Assembly (NCBI GenBank): GCA_038213835.1
Contig: JBBQSN010000137.1
Span: forward strand, 1 to 9,572
Length of the DNA stretch: 9,572 nucleotides
From: JBBQSN01 sp038213835
Lineage (GTDB): Bacteria > Actinomycetota > Actinomycetes > Actinomycetales > CAWJMD01
Direction: 5' to 3'
Both the position numbers and the translations under genes were made by a program. Below the pieces are notes generated by a model. That model ran no database searches. It was not told the origin of the DNA and saw nothing but the letters and a program-made list of their open reading frames with translations. The stretch's first letter is position 1, and each line of letters opens with the position of its first letter. Positions 1 through 7,583 of the stretch are shown here, piece after piece.

Positions 1-1
1 G

Positions 2-250
2 AGGGACGTAGGCGGTGTCGCTGCCGCGCACGTAGCGGTCTCGATCCCGGCGTGCGACACGGATTGCAGCAACGGCATGGGTTCGGTCTGCCTGGCCGTG
101 CTCCTGCTGGCCCTCCTGCTGCTGCGCCGGCCCGCCTGGGCACGAGGCGTGCGGCGGGCGGACCGAGCGGGCCTGGCCCATCTCGTCTCCGTACCGGGGA
201 TCGGGCCTCTTCGACCATCGCTCGTCCAGCTCTGCGTCAGCCGGACCTGA
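2..250 (+). CDS. Small membrane protein, DUF6153-like, 3' end only
   Basis: An open frame enters from the left edge and ends at TGA 248-250, giving 82 visible codons without a start. It contains a Cys-Asp-Thr-Asp-Cys stretch, then one hydrophobic helix (GSVCLAVLLLALLLLR), an Arg-rich segment, and a C-terminus ending LVQLCVSRT. Small actinobacterial membrane proteins of the DUF6153 type have a similar plan: a His- or Cys-containing loop, a CLAVL-like helix, an Arg/Pro-rich tail and a short conserved end like LCVLRT. They are often found near copper genes. Their function is unknown. The DUF305 gene follows 126 bases downstream on the same strand. The frame is supported by the helix and the family-like ending; a 79-codon frame overlapping it is Arg/Pro/Gly-rich shadow. 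The assignment is by pattern memory only, so it is moderate. Confidence 0.5.
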   Translation, partial: RDVGGVAAAHVAVSIPACDTDCSNGMGSVCLAVLLLALLLLRRPAWARGVRRADRAGLAHLVSVPGIGPLRPSLVQLCVSRT

Positions 251-282
251 CCGGACCCGTGGGTCGTCCCTGTTGGACGTCA

Positions 283-292
283 CTCACGTGAG
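283..292. repeat. 10-bp perfect palindrome CTCACGTGAG
   Basis: CTCACGTGAG is a perfect 10-bp palindrome in the gap between the DUF6153-like gene and the DUF305 gene, about 85 bases before the DUF305 start. It could be a site for a dimeric regulator, but one 10-bp palindrome is not strong evidence. A TTGGAC -35-like hexamer lies at 273-278, but I see no good -10 at the right spacing. Confidence 0.25.
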
Positions 293-337
293 CCAGTCGC
301 TCGGTGGGCCCTGGCCCAGGTCAGATCAGACATCCGG

Positions 338-354
338 GCGGGTCGAGGACCCGC
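338..354 (+). other. Short leader hairpin before DUF305 gene
   Basis: GCGGGTC and GACCCGC form a perfect 7-bp stem around a GAG loop, 22 bases upstream of the DUF305 ATG. No T-run follows, so it is not a classic terminator. It would lie in the 5' leader and could affect translation or mRNA stability. The rest of the 251-376 gap holds a weaker stem (TGGGC at 305-309 pairing with GCCCA at 314-318) and nothing else I can call. Confidence 0.35.
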
Positions 355-376
355 GACAACGAGAGCGAGACGAACG

Positions 377-1009
377 ATGAAGCAAGCGATGACGATGACG
401 GCTGCCGCCGTGGCCACGGTGCTGAGCCTGGCGGCGTGCGGATCCGACGACGACGCGACGGCGGGGACGACGATGTCCTCCACGTCCACCGCCTCGCCGT
501 CAGAGGGCTCAGCCGCTGAGGGTGAGCACAACGAGGCGGACGTGATGTTCGCGCAGATGATGATCCCGCACCACGCCCAGGCCATCGAGATGAGCGAGGT
601 GGTGCTGGCCAAGGACGGTGTCGACACCGAGGTGCTCGACCTCGCGGAGCGGATCAAGGACGCCCAGCAGCCCGAGATCGACCAGATGAGCGGGTGGCTC
701 GAGGCCTGGGGTGCCGAGATGCCGGACATGTCGATGGGCTCCATGGACAGCATGGAGGGGATGGATCACGGTGGCATGGGCGGGATGATGTCCGAGCAGG
801 ACATGCAGGCCCTGGAGGACGCCGACGGGGCCGCGGCGTCCCGGCTGTTCCTGGAGCAGATGGTGGAGCACCACACCGGTGCGATCGAGATGGCCCAGGC
901 CCAGGTGGCCGACGGGCAGAACGCCGAGGCCGTCGCGTTGGCCGAGACGATCATCGTCGACCAGCAGGCCGAGATCACCGAGATGCGAGACCTTCTCGCG
1001 TCCCTGTGA
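377..1009 (+). CDS. DUF305 lipoprotein with Met/His-rich linker
   Basis: A 210-residue exported lipoprotein. Residues 1-21 are a lipoprotein signal peptide with lipobox LAAC (lipidated Cys21), followed by an acidic Ser/Thr/Asp-rich tether. The mature part has two related DUF305 halves. The first contains MFAQMMIPHHAQAIEMS (His65-His66) and the second FLEQMVEHHTGAIEMA (His165-His166), so the fold is a duplicated ferritin-like helical pair. Between them, residues 115-138 are packed with Met, Gly and Asp plus one His, a composition typical of extracytoplasmic Cu(I)-binding segments. DUF305 proteins often occur in copper-resistance loci and are thought to bind metal; the biochemical role is not firmly established. 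The ATG at 377 is chosen because it gives a textbook signal peptide; the ribosome site before it is weak. Its place directly upstream of copZ-csoR supports a copper role on the outer face of the membrane. Confidence 0.9.
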   Translation: MKQAMTMTAAAVATVLSLAACGSDDDATAGTTMSSTSTASPSEGSAAEGEHNEADVMFAQMMIPHHAQAIEMSEVVLAKDGVDTEVLDLAERIKDAQQPEIDQMSGWLEAWGAEMPDMSMGSMDSMEGMDHGGMGGMMSEQDMQALEDADGAAASRLFLEQMVEHHTGAIEMAQAQVADGQNAEAVALAETIIVDQQAEITEMRDLLASL

Positions 1010-1045
1010 CCGCCTTGGCCACCGTGACGAGCTGGCTGGACGGGG

Positions 1046-1060
1046 TACCCGGTACGGGTA
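1046..1060. promoter_or_regulatory. CsoR-like operator box 1
   Basis: TACCCGGTACGGGTA has perfect 5-bp inverted arms (TACCC/GGGTA) around a 5-bp centre. It lies 36 bases after the DUF305 stop and 126 bases before copZ. Known CsoR sites are pseudo-palindromes with TA-bounded C and G tracts, which this resembles. It lies well upstream of the proposed promoter, so it would be an auxiliary site. Its identity as a CsoR target is inferred from shape and from the csoR gene 0.4 kb downstream. Confidence 0.45.
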
Positions 1061-1079
1061 GCCTGCCTCCAGGAATGGA

Positions 1080-1094
1080 TACGGGTGGGGGGTA
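1080..1094. promoter_or_regulatory. CsoR-like operator box 2
   Basis: TACGGGTGGGGGGTA is 15 bp with TAC/GTA ends and a long G tract. It ends one base before the proposed -35 hexamer. The left half lacks the C tract, so dyad symmetry is weaker than in the boxes on either side. Same length and ends as the sites at 1046-1060 and 1128-1142. Confidence 0.35.
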
Positions 1095-1095
1095 G

Positions 1096-1124
1096 TTGTG
1101 GTGGGCAGACGACTCCGCTAAGGT
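1096..1124 (+). promoter_or_regulatory. Predicted promoter of copZ
   Basis: TTGTGG (1096-1101) and TAAGGT (1119-1124) are separated by exactly 17 bases and fit a housekeeping-sigma promoter. The predicted start would fall near 1131, inside the operator-like box at 1128-1142. This is the usual geometry for repression by a CsoR tetramer sitting on the start site. The leader would be about 40 bases before the copZ ATG. Inferred from sequence only. Confidence 0.55.
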
Positions 1125-1127
1125 TCA

Positions 1128-1142
1128 TACCGCCCAGGGGTA
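1128..1142. promoter_or_regulatory. CsoR-like operator box 3, over the predicted start site
   Basis: TACCGCCCAGGGGTA has TACC/GGTA arms with C and G tracts in between, the closest of the three boxes to the CsoR consensus shape. It covers the predicted transcription start of copZ. It also overlaps a larger perfect inverted repeat (1130-1151). The best candidate for copper-responsive control of copZ-csoR. Confidence 0.55.
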
Positions 1143-1151
1143 CCTGGGCGG
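1130..1151. repeat. Perfect 9-bp inverted repeat with GGTA loop
   Basis: CCGCCCAGG (1130-1138) and CCTGGGCGG (1143-1151) are exact reverse complements separated by GGTA. As DNA this extends the operator-like dyad. As RNA it would be a stable hairpin at the extreme 5' end of the copZ transcript, which could protect the message. It ends 20 bases before the copZ ATG and lies just before the AGAGGA ribosome site (1155-1160). Confidence 0.6.
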
Positions 1152-1171
1152 ACGAGAGGAAGTGAGCGACG

Positions 1172-1381
1172 ATGGCAAGCAGCACCTACGCGGTCCAGGG
1201 AATGACCTGCGACCACTGCGCCGGCGCGGTGACCGCCGAGGTCCGCAAGATCGAGGGCGTCCAGGACGTCTCGGTCGACGTGGCGGGCGGCACGGTCACC
1301 ATCACCAGCGACCAGGACCTGTCGGCCGACGCGGTCAGCGAGGCGGTCGACGAGGCCGGCTACGAGGTCGTGACCCGCTAA
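1172..1381 (+). CDS. copZ: Copper chaperone, CopZ-type HMA protein
   Basis: A 69-residue cytosolic single-domain heavy-metal-associated (HMA) protein. The Cu(I)-binding motif MTCDHC is at residues 11-16, with Cys13 and Cys16 as the two thiol ligands. The following residues keep the ferredoxin-like pattern of the family: GVQDVSVDVAGG for the first turn and strand, and a final EAGYEV. The length is normal. In this family the chaperone buffers Cu(I) and passes it to the N-terminal HMA domain of a CopA ATPase; a matching ATPase is encoded at 2842-5190. AGAGGA at 1155-1160 precedes the ATG with a slightly long spacing. The predicted promoter and operator-like boxes immediately upstream suggest copper induction, and csoR follows 96 bases downstream. 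Confidence 0.93.
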   Translation: MASSTYAVQGMTCDHCAGAVTAEVRKIEGVQDVSVDVAGGTVTITSDQDLSADAVSEAVDEAGYEVVTR

Positions 1382-1401
1382 CCCGCTGACCCGCTGACCC
1401 G
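1373..1401 (+). repeat. 8-bp tandem repeat across the copZ stop
   Basis: ACCCGCTA, ACCCGCTG, ACCCGCTG and a partial ACCCG lie head to tail (about 3.6 units). The first unit encodes the last residues of CopZ and contributes the TAA stop. The unit length is not a multiple of three, so slippage between copies would change spacing downstream rather than the protein. Probably a minor replication-slippage product. Confidence 0.7.
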
Positions 1402-1402
1402 T

Positions 1403-1435
1403 GCAGGTCCGGGTACCTCGTGCGCCCGGACCTGC
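1403..1435 (+). terminator. Strong hairpin between copZ and csoR
   Basis: GCAGGTCCGGG (1403-1413) and CCCGGACCTGC (1425-1435) form a perfect 11-bp GC-rich stem with an 11-base loop. It starts 21 bases after the copZ stop. No T-run follows, but many actinobacterial terminators lack one. It may partly terminate transcription, so that copZ transcript exceeds csoR, or it may protect the copZ 3' end after processing. Function inferred. Confidence 0.5.
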
Positions 1436-1477
1436 CCCCAGCACCACCGAGAGCACCACGGACGACGAGGAGATCGC

Positions 1478-1759
1478 GTGCCCGGCTACGAGAACACCAA
1501 GCAGCGCCACCTCAACCGGCTGCGTCGCATCGAGGGTCAGGTGCGCGGCCTGCAGCGGATGGTCGACGAGGACAAGTACTGCATCGACATCCTGACGCAG
1601 GTGGCTGCGGTCAACCGCGCTCTGCAGGCGGTGTCCCTGGAGCTGCTCGAGGAGCACATGTCGGGCTGCGTCCTGGAAGCCGCAGCCCGTGACGGGGACG
1701 AGGCCAAGGCCAAGGTCAAGGAGGCCTCCGACGCCATCGCCCGGTTGGTCCGGTCCTAG
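1478..1759 (+). CDS. csoR: CsoR-type Cu(I)-sensing repressor
   Basis: A 93-residue all-helical DNA-binding protein of the CsoR/RcnR (DUF156) family. It carries the copper-sensing ligand set Cys35, His60 and Cys64, in the spacing of characterised CsoR proteins (Cys36-His61-Cys65 in the Mycobacterium tuberculosis protein). Tyr34 and Glu82 are at places expected for second-shell residues. The N-terminal helix (RHLNRLRRIEGQVRGLQRM) holds the basic DNA-contacting surface. The family represses copper genes as a tetramer and lets go on Cu(I) binding. RcnR or FrmR alternatives are disfavoured by the Cys-His-Cys pattern and the copper neighbours. The start is GTG 1478 with AGGAG just upstream. The TAC/GTA boxes at 1046-1142 are its likely operators. 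The 76-base gap after it, to 1835, holds only C/A-rich sequence and no clear signal. Confidence 0.92.
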   Translation: MPGYENTKQRHLNRLRRIEGQVRGLQRMVDEDKYCIDILTQVAAVNRALQAVSLELLEEHMSGCVLEAAARDGDEAKAKVKEASDAIARLVRS

Positions 1760-1835
1760 GGCGCGCCCAGCCCCCAGACCAACCCCCTCCAACCAACCCC
1801 TCGACCGATCTGGCCGACGTACGTGAGGACGTGAG

Positions 1836-2792
1836 ATGAAGACCCCGATCAAGCTGGCCGGTTTCGGTGTCGGGCTCGCGGTGGCCTTCGCGGCCGCGAT
1901 GGGAGCAGGGTCCGCCCTCGGCAGCCCGGTGCGGTCCGAGCCGACCCCGCACGACATGGCTGACGGAGCGAGGGACCAGGCGGACGAGATGGACGGCACG
2001 GGTGTCGCGCAGGAGCTGCCGGGCGGCCTGATGGTCGCGCAGAACGGGTACCGACTCACCATCACCGACGACGCGCTCGCCGCGGGCGATGGCGTTCCGT
2101 TGTCGCTGCAGATCGTGGACGACACCGGCGCCGCGCTCACCGAGTTCGAGGAGACCCACACCAAGGAGCTGCACCTGATCGTGGTGCGCCGGGACCTGAC
2201 CGGCTTCCAGCACGTCCACCCGACCCGGGACGACGCCGGGACGTGGACGGTCCCGGTCGACCTCGACCCGGGCGACTGGCGCGTGTTCGCGGACTTCGTC
2301 CCGGCTGCGGGCCCGGCTCCTGGCGAGGGTCTGACGCTCGGGGCGGACCTGCAGGTCGCCGGTGCCTACGAGCCGGCCGCTCGTGCGGCCGAGAGCAGGA
2401 CGGCGCAGGTCGACGGCTACACCGTGTCCGTGGACGGTTCCCTGACCCCGGGGCAGGACAGCGAGCTGACCCTGAGCGTGACCAGGGACGGCGTGCCCGT
2501 CACGGACCTGGACCCGTACCTCGGTGCCTACGGCCACCTCGTGGCGCTGCGTGACGGCGACCTCGCCTACCTGCACGTCCACCCCGCCGGCGAACCGGGC
2601 GACGGGACGACGGACCCCGGGCCGGACGTGACCTTCGTCGCGGCGGTCCCCTCCGCCGGCGAGTACCGGCTCTTCCTGGACTTCCAGCACGAGGGCGTCG
2701 TGCGCACGGCCGAGCTCACCCTCGGCGCCGAGACCGGCACGCCCGAACGGACCGACGACGGGTCCACGGACGACCACGGCGACGACCACTGA
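1836..2792 (+). CDS. Membrane-anchored extracytoplasmic protein with two HxH repeats
   Basis: A 318-residue protein of unknown biochemical function. Residues 4-29 form one hydrophobic helix with no lipobox cysteine, a signal anchor or uncleaved signal peptide. The exported part has two beta-rich repeats. Repeat 1 has ELHLIVVRRDLTGFQHVHP (His113, His126, His128), ending in GDWRVFADF. Repeat 2 has YGHLVALRDGDLAYLHVHP (His234, His247, His249), ending in GEYRLFLDFQH. The matching His positions in both copies suggest a conserved metal site, and the tail DDHGDDH adds possible ligands. There is no cysteine. Similar proteins accompany copper ATPases in actinobacteria and are usually annotated as hypothetical. 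Its place between csoR and copA supports copper binding outside the membrane, which is inference. GAGG at 1825-1828 supports the ATG. CopC is an alternative, but I do not see the CopC pattern. Confidence 0.8.
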   Translation: MKTPIKLAGFGVGLAVAFAAAMGAGSALGSPVRSEPTPHDMADGARDQADEMDGTGVAQELPGGLMVAQNGYRLTITDDALAAGDGVPLSLQIVDDTGAALTEFEETHTKELHLIVVRRDLTGFQHVHPTRDDAGTWTVPVDLDPGDWRVFADFVPAAGPAPGEGLTLGADLQVAGAYEPAARAAESRTAQVDGYTVSVDGSLTPGQDSELTLSVTRDGVPVTDLDPYLGAYGHLVALRDGDLAYLHVHPAGEPGDGTTDPGPDVTFVAAVPSAGEYRLFLDFQHEGVVRTAELTLGAETGTPERTDDGSTDDHGDDH

Positions 2793-2826
2793 GCCGCACC
2801 GAGGTCACCGGCCACCCGAACGAGAC

Positions 2827-2833
2827 GAGGAGG
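2827..2833 (+). promoter_or_regulatory. Strong ribosome binding site of copA
   Basis: GAGGAGG, 8 bases before the ATG at 2842, is the best Shine-Dalgarno match in the window and fixes the copA start. The gap to the preceding stop is only 49 bases and shows no terminator, so copA is probably co-transcribed with the HxH-repeat gene. Confidence 0.75.
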
Positions 2834-2841
2834 ACGCACCG

Positions 2842-5190
<2,349 letters not shown>

Positions 5191-5239
5191 GCGAGCCGAC
5201 CGTCGGGCACCGTGCGGACGCCACGGCGAGGGACGAACC

Positions 5240-5581
5240 GTGAGCGAGGGACTCCTGCTGGCCGGCGCGGTCGTGCTCCTTGCAGTGGCCGGTGCGGGCT
5301 CATGGCTCGCCCTTCGCGTCGCGACGTCACCGGCCGTCGTCCTGCCCTTCGAGTCCGGCTCGCTGGTGACCCAGCACGCGGTCAGCCGCTACCACGTCCG
5401 CTGGTACACGGTGAGCCTGCTGTTCCTGGCCTTCGACATGGAGATGGTCTTCATGTACCCGTGGGCCCTGGTCGTCGCCGAGGTCGGCGTCGCTGCCGTC
5501 GTCGAGATGTTCGGGTTCCTCGCGGTCCTGCTGCTGGGTGTCGTGTACTGCTGGCGCGAGGGTGCGCTGCGGTGGACCTGA
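5240..5581 (+). CDS. nuoA: NADH-quinone oxidoreductase subunit A-like protein
   Basis: A 113-residue membrane protein with three hydrophobic helices, the size of NuoA. The family hallmark is clear: SRYHVRWYTVSLLFLAFDME followed by FMYPWA. It retains Asp66 and Glu68 of the FDxE motif, which are membrane acidic residues important for coupling in complex I. The loop after helix 1 has PFESG (residues 36-40) where canonical NuoA has PYECG, so the cysteine of the quinone-site loop is replaced by serine. It opens a complex I-like operon. The start is GTG 5240 with GAGGGA at 5228-5233. Only 49 bases separate it from the copA stop, with no evident terminator, so read-through from the copper genes is possible. 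Its stop overlaps the next gene by 10 bases. Confidence 0.9.
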   Translation: MSEGLLLAGAVVLLAVAGAGSWLALRVATSPAVVLPFESGSLVTQHAVSRYHVRWYTVSLLFLAFDMEMVFMYPWALVVAEVGVAAVVEMFGFLAVLLLGVVYCWREGALRWT

Positions 5582-6708
5582 TCGCCTCGACCGCGAACCG
5601 ACTGCGCGGCTGGGCTCTGGGCCGGCCCCGCGTCGCCGTCCTCGCGTCCCCCGAGCGAACGAGCACGGGGTGGCGGGTCGAGGCGGCGGCGGCGTCGCGG
5701 GGCTGGCCCCGGGCCGGGTCGCCTGCTGACGCCGATGTCCTGGTCGTGGTCGGCGACCACGCGACGGACCTCGCACGCGCGTGCGGGCTCTGGTGGCACC
5801 ACATGACCGCACCGCGGAGCCGGGTCGACATCTCGGGCGAGGCGGACCACGAGTCGGGGATCGACGAGCTGCTGGACGCCGCGCTGGTTCGGCTGCGTGA
5901 CCGGGACACCCAGCGCGCCGCGGCCACGCGGACCGGCGAGGCCGCGGAGCTGCTCGAGCAGCGCCGGACGCCGCACGGGTCCGCCGACGACCAGCATGGC
6001 GGGCACGACGTGGGCGGGCACGACATGGGCGGGCACGCGGGGCACGACATGGGATCGGTGGCCGGCCTGTCGATGGCCTCGACGGGCCAGGACCGCGACG
6101 GGCTGGCGCTCGACGTGCTGGTCCACCGGTGGGGCCCGTTCCTGCCGGGTTGGCCTGCTGGTCTGGTGGTGCGGACCACGCTGTCGGGTGACGTCGTGAC
6201 GAGTGCCGTGGTCGAGCAGGGGCCGTCGCGGCCGGAGACCTTCCCGCGCCCGGTTGCCGTCGCCCACGCGCTGGTGACGGTGCTGGACCTGGCCGGGTGG
6301 ACGGAGGCTGCGAAGGTCCTGTCGCACGTCCCCCTGGCCCGCCTCGACGCCATCGCACCGACCGGTGCCGAGCAGCGTTGGCTCTCACGGGTCCGCCGTT
6401 CGCGAACCCTGCGCTGGGCGTTGCGCGACGTCGCCGTCGTGGACGACCAGGATGCCGCGGACCGGGTCGCTCAGTGGTGCGAGGAGCTGCTCACCGGTGC
6501 GAAGGGCGGGACCGGGCAGGTCGGGTGGACCGTGCACCCCGCTGCGGACCTGGTTCCGCTGGTCGTCGTGGGTACCGAGTTGGCGCGTGCCCGGATCGCG
6601 GTGGCCAGTCTCGCCCTCTCACCCGGGCGCCCCGGCGGCACCGGCAGCGGGGCGGAACCGCACGCCCACCACCAGCACCACCACACCGATCACGGGGGCG
6701 CGTCATGA
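5572..6708 (+). CDS. Soluble complex I-associated protein; cysteine-free NuoB-like plus NuoD-like remnants, His/Met-rich
   Basis: A 378-residue soluble protein, in the position where nuoB, C and D normally stand. Residues 1-113 resemble NuoB by eye: ADVLVVVG (53-60 region) matches the NuoB segment ADLMIVAG, and VDI followed by ELLDAAL (85-105) matches VDIYLPGCPPRPEMLLDAIL with the cysteine motif gone. All four cluster N2 cysteines are absent; the only cysteines are Cys71 and Cys303. Residues 135-168 form a Gly-rich His/Met stretch (GGHDVGGHDMGGHAGHDMG) typical of copper or nickel binding. Residues 181-216 (GPFLPGWPAGLVVRTTLSGD) resemble the NuoD N-terminus. The rest is a helical region I do not recognise, then the tail HAHHQHHHTDH (364-374). 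GTG 5572 is chosen for GAGGG at 5558-5562 and for overlap with nuoA. Longer frames from 5212 would run through nuoA and are rejected. The gene is real; the NuoB/NuoD relationship is inference. Confidence 0.75.
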   Translation: MDLIASTANRLRGWALGRPRVAVLASPERTSTGWRVEAAAASRGWPRAGSPADADVLVVVGDHATDLARACGLWWHHMTAPRSRVDISGEADHESGIDELLDAALVRLRDRDTQRAAATRTGEAAELLEQRRTPHGSADDQHGGHDVGGHDMGGHAGHDMGSVAGLSMASTGQDRDGLALDVLVHRWGPFLPGWPAGLVVRTTLSGDVVTSAVVEQGPSRPETFPRPVAVAHALVTVLDLAGWTEAAKVLSHVPLARLDAIAPTGAEQRWLSRVRRSRTLRWALRDVAVVDDQDAADRVAQWCEELLTGAKGGTGQVGWTVHPAADLVPLVVVGTELARARIAVASLALSPGRPGGTGSGAEPHAHHQHHHTDHGGAS

Positions 6709-7583
6709 CGGCCGCAACAGTCCTCTGGGTGGTGGTCCTGGCCCTGTTGCTGCCGATCCTCCAGACCAGGTCGTTGCGCGAGCCGCTGCGTTCGGGTGCG
6801 CGTCTGCTGGCCGAGCAGCCGCGGCGGCTCCCCGCACCCGACGTGCTGCTGGGCCGGCTCGCGGTCGTGCTGGTGCCGTCGGCCGCTCTGCTGGCGCTCG
6901 CCGTGGTGCCCGTCGGGTTCGCGGGCGCAGCGTGGTTGTCCACCTCCGCCGACCTGGTCTGGTTCAACGCCGCCGAGGTGCTGCTGTGGGTCGCCTGGTG
7001 GTGCGCCGGGTGGTCGCCGAACAGCGTGCTGCCTCTGGTGGGTGCCTACCGCTTCCTCGCGCAGGGGCTGTCGTACGAGCTGCCGCTGATGTTCTCGCTC
7101 ATCACGGTCGGGGTGGCGGCCGGGTCGCTGCGGGTGTCGGACGTCCTGCTCGCCCAGCAGGGGGTGTGGTTCGTCGTGGTGATGCCGGTGGCGGCGGCTG
7201 TCTTCATGTGCGCCGCAGCGGCTTTCGCGTCCTGGGGGCCGTTCGCCGGCCCGATGGGCCGTGACCTCGGCGGCGGTGTGCTCGCCGAGACCACCGGCCC
7301 TGCGCGCCTCGCGCTCAGCGCGGGACGCGCCCTCTTCCTCGGTGTCGCGGCGGCGATGACGGCCACGCTGTTCCTGGGAGGACCGGCCGGCCCGGTGGCG
7401 TCCGGCTGGTGGTGGCTGCTGCTGAAGACGGTGCTGGTCACAGCGGTCATGGTCGCGCTGGCGAGACGGCTGCCGGTGCTCCCGCCGGACCGGACGGTGG
7501 ACGTGGCCTGGGTGGTCGTCCTGCCGCTGACCATCGTCCAGGCCCTGGTCGTGTCGGTGCTCGTCCTTCGAGGTGTGCTGTGA
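6705..7583 (+). CDS. nuoH: NuoH-like membrane subunit, shortened and divergent
   Basis: A 292-residue protein with about eight hydrophobic helices, shorter than typical NuoH (over 320). Recognisable NuoH pieces are YRFLAQGLSYELPLMFSL (115-132; canonical AQxxSYE) and, near the end, LLLKTVLVTAVMVALARRLP (238-257; canonical LLKxxxLxxxxxWxRxxxPR) and VVLPLTIVQALV (271-282). NuoH normally anchors the quinone chamber and links it to the proton channels. The signature loop PFDxPExExELxxGxxxEYSG is here PFAGPMGRDL, then ETTG (179-198), so the two central glutamates appear lost while Glu195 may match the final one. It could also be compared with HycD/HyfC-type hydrogenase subunits. ATG 6705 overlaps the previous stop as ATGA and is preceded by a G-rich Shine-Dalgarno-like run; a longer frame from 6297 is shadow. 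Confidence 0.8.
   Translation: MTAATVLWVVVLALLLPILQTRSLREPLRSGARLLAEQPRRLPAPDVLLGRLAVVLVPSAALLALAVVPVGFAGAAWLSTSADLVWFNAAEVLLWVAWWCAGWSPNSVLPLVGAYRFLAQGLSYELPLMFSLITVGVAAGSLRVSDVLLAQQGVWFVVVMPVAAAVFMCAAAAFASWGPFAGPMGRDLGGGVLAETTGPARLALSAGRALFLGVAAAMTATLFLGGPAGPVASGWWWLLLKTVLVTAVMVALARRLPVLPPDRTVDVAWVVVLPLTIVQALVVSVLVLRGVL

Noticed and set aside
273..301. Promoter for the DUF305 gene with TTGGAC as -35
   Set aside because: No acceptable -10 hexamer occurs 16-18 bases downstream, so I do not call it.
5212..5571. 5' extension of the 5572-6708 gene to a start at 5212
   Set aside because: The extension would overlap the whole of nuoA and its sequence is Arg/Gly-rich shadow. GTG 5572 has a good ribosome site and the expected short overlap.
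6297..6704. 5' extension of nuoH to a start at 6297
   Set aside because: It overlaps the preceding gene and is Arg-rich; the ATGA overlap at 6705 with a hydrophobic first helix is far more likely.
5572..6708. Reading the 5572-6708 gene as a decayed pseudogene of nuoB/nuoD
   Set aside because: The frame is intact over 378 codons, has ribosome signals and tight overlaps on both sides, and keeps the high-GC codon pattern, so it looks maintained.
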